DNA from: Candidatus Acidiferrum typicum
GTDB lineage: Bacteria; Acidobacteriota; Terriglobia; Acidiferrales; UBA7541
Direction of reading: 5' to 3'
DNA: 37,012 nucleotides
NCBI GenBank assembly: GCA_002478115.1
Contig: DLMH01000005.1
Span: 1-37,012, forward strand
Part shown: positions 32,478-37,012 of the stretch, piece by piece
Layout: each line of letters opens with the position of its first letter
How positions within the stretch are numbered: the stretch's first letter is position 1
Made by a program: the position numbers and the translations under genes
Notes under the pieces: model-generated
Told to the model about the DNA's origin: nothing
The model's input: the letters and a program-made list of their open reading frames with translations, nothing else
Database searches by the model: none

Positions 32478-34561
32478 GCTTTCTGCCCGAGGATCGGAGT
32501 TCGGAGCTGCGCGCGCTCTTCTTTGAGAGCGCGGCGGAGCTTCTCCAGACCATCAACGAAGCCGGTCTGAGCCTCGAAAAGCAGCCCGCCGACGAGGAAC
32601 TCCTCCGCAGTGTGCGCCGCGCCGTTCATACCCTTAAAGGCGACTCCGCGGCCTGCGGTTTCCAGAAGCTCAGCGAAATCGCCCACGAACTCGAGGACAT
32701 TCTCACGCTTCCGATCGGCCAGACTCACGGCAACGAGCTCGCTGAAGTCGTCCTCTCCGCCGTGGATACTTTCGAGAGCATGCTGAGCGCCTATCAGAAG
32801 CAGCTCGAGCCTCCTCCGGCCACTCCCCTGCGCGCGCTCATCCAGCGCTTGCTCCAGTCGCCCTCTGCTTCTCCATCATCGGGCGAATCCGCCCAAGCCG
32901 AAATTTCCGCGAATTTCCATTGGAGCGAGTACGAGCAGCTCATGGTTTCCGAAGCCCTCCTGCGTGGCGACAACGTCTACAACATCGCCCTGCGCCTCGA
33001 TCCCAACAGCGCCATGCGCGCCGCCGCCTTCCAACTCGTCCGCAACGTCCTCCACGCCTGCGGCACCGTCATTGCTCTTCGCCCGGAGGACAACCTCGCC
33101 GCCGCTTCCGTGGAAGTCGTCCAGGCCGCCATTGCCAGCGCCCATCCCATCGAGCACGTCGCCCATCGCTGCCGCATTCCTTCGGTCGTTTCCGATCTGC
33201 GCATCGAACCCGCCAACCGCGCGGAATCCGACGAACACGAACTCCTCGGCGAAATCCTCGAAGCTCAAGCCGCCACGCGTGCCGCCGATCCCGCGGAATC
33301 CGCCGCCGCGAAGCAGTCTCCCGCTTCGGCCGTTACTGCCGTCGCGGAAGCCACCTTGCGCGTGGATGCCACCCGCATCGAAGCCGTCATGAACCTCGTC
33401 GGCGAATTGATCATCGGCAAGTCCATGCTCAATCGCACCCTCGCCGAATTCGAAGCGCAGCACTCGCGCGATCCCGTCCGCGTCAAGCTCGCGGAAGCCC
33501 TCGCCTTTCAATCCCGCGTCCTCGACGAACTGCACAAGTGCGTCTTGAAAATCCGCATGGTGCCCGTCGAGCAGCTCTTCCGCCGCTTCCCGCGCGTCGT
33601 CCGCGACGTCGCCAAGCTCTGCGGCAAAGACATCGCCCTCGAAGTGGCCGGCGAGCACACCGATCTCGACAAAGGCATACTCGATGCCCTCGCGGAACCT
33701 CTCACCCACCTCGTCCGCAACGCCGTCGATCACGGCATCGAGCCTTCCAGCGAGCGCCTCAACTCCGGAAAGCCCGCTCGCGGCACCGTTTTTCTCAATG
33801 CCTATCATCAAGGCACACAAGTTGTCATCGAAGTCCGCGACGATGGCCGCGGCATCGATCTCGACATCATTCGCGGCCAGGCCGTTCGCAATGGCTTGCT
33901 GAAAGCCGAAGACGCTCAGCGCCTCGACCCCCAGGACGTCCTTAACCTTGTCTTCGAGCCCGGTTTCAGCACCGCTTCCGTGGTCACCGAAGTCTCCGGT
34001 CGCGGCGTCGGCATGGACGTTGTGCGCACCGTCCTCGACCGCCTCAAGGGCACCGTCCACATCTCCAGTTCCCTGGGGAAGGGCACCAGCGTCCAACTGC
34101 GCGTTCCTCTCACACTCGCCAGCATTCAGACCCTGCTCTTCCGTGTGGGCGGCCGCCTTTTTGCCGTGCCCCTCTCTTCCGTCATCGAGATCAGCCGCGT
34201 CAACGAACAGGAAATTACGCGCGTTGATCAGCGCGAAGTCCTCCGGCTGCGCGAACAGATTCTCACGCTGGTGCGCCTCGGCGGCCTCAGCCGCATCCAT
34301 GCCGTTGATGCCGTCGGCGAAAAAAAGAAAAAGAGCTTCGTGATCGTCATCGGCGTCGCGGAAAGACGCTTCGGCTTGGTTGTCGATAGCCTCGTCGGCG
34401 AGGAAGAGCTCGTTATCAAGGCCCTGCCCGGGGACATCGTTGCCAGCGATCTCGTCAGTGGCGCTTCGATTCTTGGTGATGGCACGGTTGTCCTGATCTT
34501 GAACGTGCCCGCCATTCTCACTCGATTGTCGCGGTCCTTACCCTTGGGGGCCATCGCATGA
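32474..34561 (+). CDS. cheA: CheA chemotaxis histidine kinase of cluster 2
   Basis: CheA of 695 residues without a receiver. Hpt domain with H52 (AVHTLKGDSAACGF), a middle region (about 150-260) that is not clearly a standard P2, dimerisation domain (IEAVMNLVGELIIGKSMLNR), HATPase (LVRNAVDHGIE, RDDGRGID, GRGVGMDVV) and the C-terminal CheW-like domain (LFRVGGRLFAVPLSSVIEI). The TTG start overlaps the cheR stop (TTGA) with GAGG 7 nt upstream. The cheB start overlaps its stop (ATGA). It should phosphorylate CheB and CheY of this cluster. It differs from the cluster 1 kinase in having one Hpt and no receiver. Confidence 0.95.
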   Translation: MSFLPEDRSSELRALFFESAAELLQTINEAGLSLEKQPADEELLRSVRRAVHTLKGDSAACGFQKLSEIAHELEDILTLPIGQTHGNELAEVVLSAVDTFESMLSAYQKQLEPPPATPLRALIQRLLQSPSASPSSGESAQAEISANFHWSEYEQLMVSEALLRGDNVYNIALRLDPNSAMRAAAFQLVRNVLHACGTVIALRPEDNLAAASVEVVQAAIASAHPIEHVAHRCRIPSVVSDLRIEPANRAESDEHELLGEILEAQAATRAADPAESAAAKQSPASAVTAVAEATLRVDATRIEAVMNLVGELIIGKSMLNRTLAEFEAQHSRDPVRVKLAEALAFQSRVLDELHKCVLKIRMVPVEQLFRRFPRVVRDVAKLCGKDIALEVAGEHTDLDKGILDALAEPLTHLVRNAVDHGIEPSSERLNSGKPARGTVFLNAYHQGTQVVIEVRDDGRGIDLDIIRGQAVRNGLLKAEDAQRLDPQDVLNLVFEPGFSTASVVTEVSGRGVGMDVVRTVLDRLKGTVHISSSLGKGTSVQLRVPLTLASIQTLLFRVGGRLFAVPLSSVIEISRVNEQEITRVDQREVLRLREQILTLVRLGGLSRIHAVDAVGEKKKKSFVIVIGVAERRFGLVVDSLVGEEELVIKALPGDIVASDLVSGASILGDGTVVLILNVPAILTRLSRSLPLGAIA

Positions 34562-35709
34562 TGGAGCGCGTCCGAGTTCTGGTGGTCGATGATTCCGCCC
34601 TCATGCGGAAGCTGATCCCCATTATTCTCGAACGCGACCCCGACATCGAGGTCGTCGGCACCGCCATGGATGGCGCCTTTGCCATACGCAAAATCGCCGA
34701 ACTCCATCCCGATGTCGTTACGCTCGACCTCGAAATGCCCCGCATGGATGGCATCGAAACTCTGCGCATGATCATGCGCAACGCTCCGCTCCCGGTCATC
34801 GTCTTCAGCTCCCACTCCAAGGAAGGTGCCTACTCTACCTTCAAGGCCTTGGCTCTGGGCGCCATCGATTTCGTTGCCAAGCCCCAGGAAGCGGCCGCCG
34901 GCCATCTCGATCCCGTCGCATTCCAGCTCATTGAGAAGATTAAAATCGCCCAGCGCGCCGGGGGGTCGAAAACCGTCCCCAAGCCCCAGGCCGAGGCCGT
35001 TGCGCCCGCCAAAAAACGTGCTCGCGCCGCGCTTCCTCCCAATCGCGTCATCGCCATCGGCATTTCCACCGGCGGCCCCAACGCGCTCCAGTACTTGTTC
35101 TCCCAGATTCCCGGCGATTTTCCCGCCACATTTGTCGTCGTCCAGCACATGCCGGAAGGCTTTACGGAGATGTTTGCCCGGCGCCTCGATGAGTGCTGCG
35201 CCCTCGGTGTTCAAGAAGCCAAATCCGGCGATCTGCTCGTTGCCGGCCGCGTTCTCATCTGCCCCGGCAACCGCCACATCATGGTTCGCCGCATGCCGCG
35301 CGGCGATATGGTTGTGCTGTCAGACAGTCCGGCCATCAACGGCCATCGCCCTTCTGCGGACGTGCTGTTTCATTCCGTGGCCCAGGAATTCGCGCTTTCC
35401 TCGGTCGGCATCCTCATGACCGGCATGGGTGAAGACGGCGCCGAAGGCCTGGGCGCGATCAAAGCCGCCGGAGGCCATACCATCGCCCAGAGCGAAGAGA
35501 CTTGCGTTGTCCCCGGCATGCCTCGCGCTGCCATTCTCAAGGGTTACGCCGGCAAAATCTTGCCGCTCGATAATCTGGCCGCCTATCTCGTCAGCCACTA
35601 CGGCGCCGACCATGCCAGTCCTGAGAAATTCGACGCGCAAGAGAAATCCGACAACGCCGATAAAACGGAAAAGCACGAAAGGGCACCAGTTTCGACGACG
35701 CGGGGCTGA
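34558..35709 (+). CDS. cheB: CheB protein-glutamate methylesterase of cluster 2
   Basis: CheB of 383 residues. Receiver with D11-D12, acceptor D57 (VVTLDLEMPRMDG) and Lys in VAKPQ. The methylesterase domain has catalytic Ser in AIGISTGGP, His in VVVQHMPEGF and Asp in LMTGMGEDGAEG. A charged C-terminal tail of about 30 residues (DAQEKSDNADKTEKHER) extends past the family end. Translation is coupled to cheA by ATGA. It reverses the CheR methylation of receptors. Confidence 0.95.
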   Translation: MMERVRVLVVDDSALMRKLIPIILERDPDIEVVGTAMDGAFAIRKIAELHPDVVTLDLEMPRMDGIETLRMIMRNAPLPVIVFSSHSKEGAYSTFKALALGAIDFVAKPQEAAAGHLDPVAFQLIEKIKIAQRAGGSKTVPKPQAEAVAPAKKRARAALPPNRVIAIGISTGGPNALQYLFSQIPGDFPATFVVVQHMPEGFTEMFARRLDECCALGVQEAKSGDLLVAGRVLICPGNRHIMVRRMPRGDMVVLSDSPAINGHRPSADVLFHSVAQEFALSSVGILMTGMGEDGAEGLGAIKAAGGHTIAQSEETCVVPGMPRAAILKGYAGKILPLDNLAAYLVSHYGADHASPEKFDAQEKSDNADKTEKHERAPVSTTRG

Positions 35710-35738
35710 ACGGCTCCGCGGCGCTAAAGGAGAAGGTT

Positions 35739-36191
35739 ATGCAACAGTTTCAACCCTTACTTCGCAAAGACCAGCAGCCCGTACGCTATCTGGTCGTGGA
35801 CGACTCTGTCTTCGCCCGCAAGAACCTCATCAAGATGATCGAGCTCTTCGGCGGCGAAGTAGCGGGTGAAGCCGGTGACGGTTTGACCGCCATTGCCGAA
35901 TTCAACCGCACCAATCCCGATATCGTCCTCATGGACATCACCATGCCTCAAATGGAAGGCATCGAGTCCGTCGAGCGCATCGTCCGCCAGCATGGCGACG
36001 CCCGCATCGTCATGGTCTCTTCCGTCGGTTATCAGGAAAACATTCTCGCCGCGCTGCAGAAGGGCGCCAAGCACTTCGTCCAGAAACCCGTCAAGCCCGA
36101 AGTGCTTTACGAAATCCTTCGCTATGTCCTCGGCGACGATCCCCATGCGGCCGCCGTCCCTGTCGAGCTGGCCGGGGAGCATCATTCATGA
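35739..36191 (+). CDS. cheY: CheY-like response regulator of cluster 2
   Basis: Single receiver of 150 residues with an N-terminal extension of about 15. YLVVDDSVFARKNLIKMI, acceptor Asp in IVLMDITMPQMEG, conserved Ser in IVMVSSVGYQ and Lys in FVQKPVKPE. A strong ribosome site AAAGGAGA precedes the ATG. Its stop overlaps the start of the CheX gene (ATGA at 36188-36191), which fits a kinase-regulator-phosphatase set. The cellular target is not in this window. Confidence 0.94.
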   Translation: MQQFQPLLRKDQQPVRYLVVDDSVFARKNLIKMIELFGGEVAGEAGDGLTAIAEFNRTNPDIVLMDITMPQMEGIESVERIVRQHGDARIVMVSSVGYQENILAALQKGAKHFVQKPVKPEVLYEILRYVLGDDPHAAAVPVELAGEHHS

Positions 36192-36691
36192 GAATGGAAC
36201 TCATTCAGCCGTTCATCAACGCCGCCGATGCCGTGTTCGCCGAATCGTTGCAAGCGCCCACGAAAATCGCCGGCCTCACCATGGACGAGAACACCTATCG
36301 TCGCAAGGGCGTTGCCGCTCTCGTCACCATCAAGGGCGACATCGAGGGCCGCGTCATCCTCGATCTCGCGCCGGAAGTCGCCATGTGCGTTGCCAGCCAG
36401 CTTGCTGGTGCGGAACTCCCGGAAAGCGAGCAGGTCATTTGCGAAACCGTCTGTGAACTCGCCAACATGGTCATCGGCAATTCCGTTACGCTTCTCAACG
36501 ACCAGGGTTTCCGTTTCAAGGTTTTTCCGCCCGAAATCCACATCAACGAGGAAGGCCTTGCGGGCAGCGTGGATACCGAGGCCATGGTCCTGTGCATCGA
36601 AACCCCCTGCGGCGAAATCTATATCAACATCGCCATGCACTATCTCCATCGCCGCCGCCGCGAACAAGCCAGCGTCCACGCCCTCGACTAA
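36188..36691 (+). CDS. cheX: CheX-type CheY-P phosphatase
   Basis: Protein of 167 residues of the CheC/CheX/FliY phosphatase family. It begins MELIQPFINAADAVFAESL, typical of CheX, and has the phosphatase signature with Glu and Asn one helix turn apart in ICETVCELANMVIGN. LHRRRREQ near the end is basic. It should hydrolyse CheY-phosphate and terminate the signal. It is coupled to the cheY gene by ATGA and is the last gene of cluster 2. Confidence 0.92.
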   Translation: MRMELIQPFINAADAVFAESLQAPTKIAGLTMDENTYRRKGVAALVTIKGDIEGRVILDLAPEVAMCVASQLAGAELPESEQVICETVCELANMVIGNSVTLLNDQGFRFKVFPPEIHINEEGLAGSVDTEAMVLCIETPCGEIYINIAMHYLHRRRREQASVHALD

Positions 36692-36714
36692 TCCCTGGCA
36701 GCGCCATTTTCTTT

Positions 36715-36765
36715 CACTGTCATCCCGAATCCGCGCTCTCCGCGGGTGAGGGATCTGCTTTTTCT
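36715..36765. repeat. Repeat-like block 'TGTCATCCCGA ... GAGGGATCTGCTTTTT'
   Basis: CACTGTCATCCCGA, then an imperfect hairpin around CCGCGCTCTCCGCGG, then GTGAGGGATCTGCTTTTT. From memory this form is widespread between genes in Acidobacteria. The T-run after the hairpin could also make it a terminator of cluster 2. Confidence 0.5.
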
Positions 36766-36855
36766 CCCCCGCTGCGATTCCCGGGTGTCGGGTGCCTTTG
36801 CCGTTTTCTCGGGTTTCCCTGTGCCTGGGCTTGTCTGTGCCTGATCTTGTAGGTT

Positions 36856-36871
36856 CCTGGCTTTAGCCAGG
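36856..36871. repeat. Hairpin CCTGGC-TTTA-GCCAGG
   Basis: Perfect 6-bp stem with a TTTA loop, preceded by TGTAGGTT. It forms a pair with the similar hairpin 24 bp further on. Confidence 0.6.
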
Positions 36872-36895
36872 CTCCGCAATCGGTCTTTGTAGTGG

Positions 36896-36911
36896 CCGAC
36901 CTTTAGGTCGG
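36896..36911. repeat. Hairpin CCGACC-TTTA-GGTCGG
   Basis: Perfect 6-bp stem with the same TTTA loop, preceded by TGTAGTGG. Stem bases differ from the first hairpin while loop and flank are kept, so structure is conserved rather than sequence. Confidence 0.6.
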
Positions 36912-37012
36912 TTCTTCGGTTCGAGTGGCCGCCCGGCGTTTACCTCGACATGGTGGTGATGTCACTGTCCCTCTCTTCTTCTCTGTGAACTCTGATGTCA
37001 TGACACACGCGC

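Larger units (their letters stand above)
36692..37012. other. Non-coding end of window with intergenic repeats
   Basis: No gene is visible. The stretch holds two TTTA-loop hairpins and a repeat-like block (listed separately), the kind of dispersed intergenic repeat that occurs many times in acidobacterial genomes. Confidence 0.6.

Noticed and set aside
32876..34300. Open frame of 474 codons antisense to cheA of cluster 2
   Set aside because: Same codon-bias shadow; Gly/Asp/Ala-rich without domain, and the plus strand has all CheA motifs.

Overview
The window looks like a chromosomal segment of an Acidobacteriota bacterium. The evidence is the GC-rich sequence, a secreted protein of the acidobacterial 'VWFA-related' type at 7476-8801, several secreted proteins without clear family, TTTA-loop intergenic hairpins at the right end, and dense two-component signalling genes. 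This taxonomic call is an inference from gene content. I see no rRNA, tRNA or CRISPR array.

Left part (1-11000), a mixed set of genes: a hybrid sensor kinase with two receiver domains (minus), a DUF1801/YdhG-like protein, a PilZ-like protein followed by a PAS-GGDEF diguanylate cyclase with an intact active site and inhibitory site, an MBL-fold hydrolase broken by about 110-150 bp of foreign-looking sequence, the VWFA-related secreted protein, and two secreted proteins of unknown function.

Central and right part (11067-36691), almost entirely chemosensory signalling. Cluster 1 (minus, 11067-21113) encodes CheY, CheW, a PilJ-like MCP with almost no periplasmic domain, CheR, a CheA-type kinase with two Hpt domains and a receiver, CheB, two more CheW-like proteins, a degenerate receiver joined to a DUF4388-like domain, and a receiver with a C-terminal coiled coil. 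Just upstream (21247-23781) is a three-gene unit: a PilZ-like protein, a large unknown protein, and an unusual fusion of a degenerate receiver with a kinase-type histidine helix but no ATPase domain. Next comes a control operon (24057-28197): an NtrB-like GAF/PAS kinase, a single-domain receiver, and an NtrC-type sigma-54 activator. Divergent from it is cluster 2 (plus, 28560-36691): a TonB-C-domain protein, MCP, CheW, CheR, CheA, CheB, CheY and CheX. It is a complete second chemosensory system, ending in CheX phosphatase.

The most interesting signal joins these units. Three good -24/-12 (sigma-54) promoter matches lie in front of cluster 1 (21151-21166, minus), the three-gene unit (23893-23908, minus) and cluster 2 (28504-28519, plus). 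About 90-160 bp upstream of each is a palindrome of the form GTCTCA-N3-TGAGAC, the usual placement for an enhancer site of a sigma-54 activator. The natural candidate to bind it is the NtrC-like protein encoded between the clusters. I infer a locally encoded sigma-54 regulon that switches on two different chemosensory arrays and their accessory pseudo-receiver proteins together. There are no flagellar or pilus structural genes in the window, so the output (twitching motility, c-di-GMP, gene expression) cannot be read from it.
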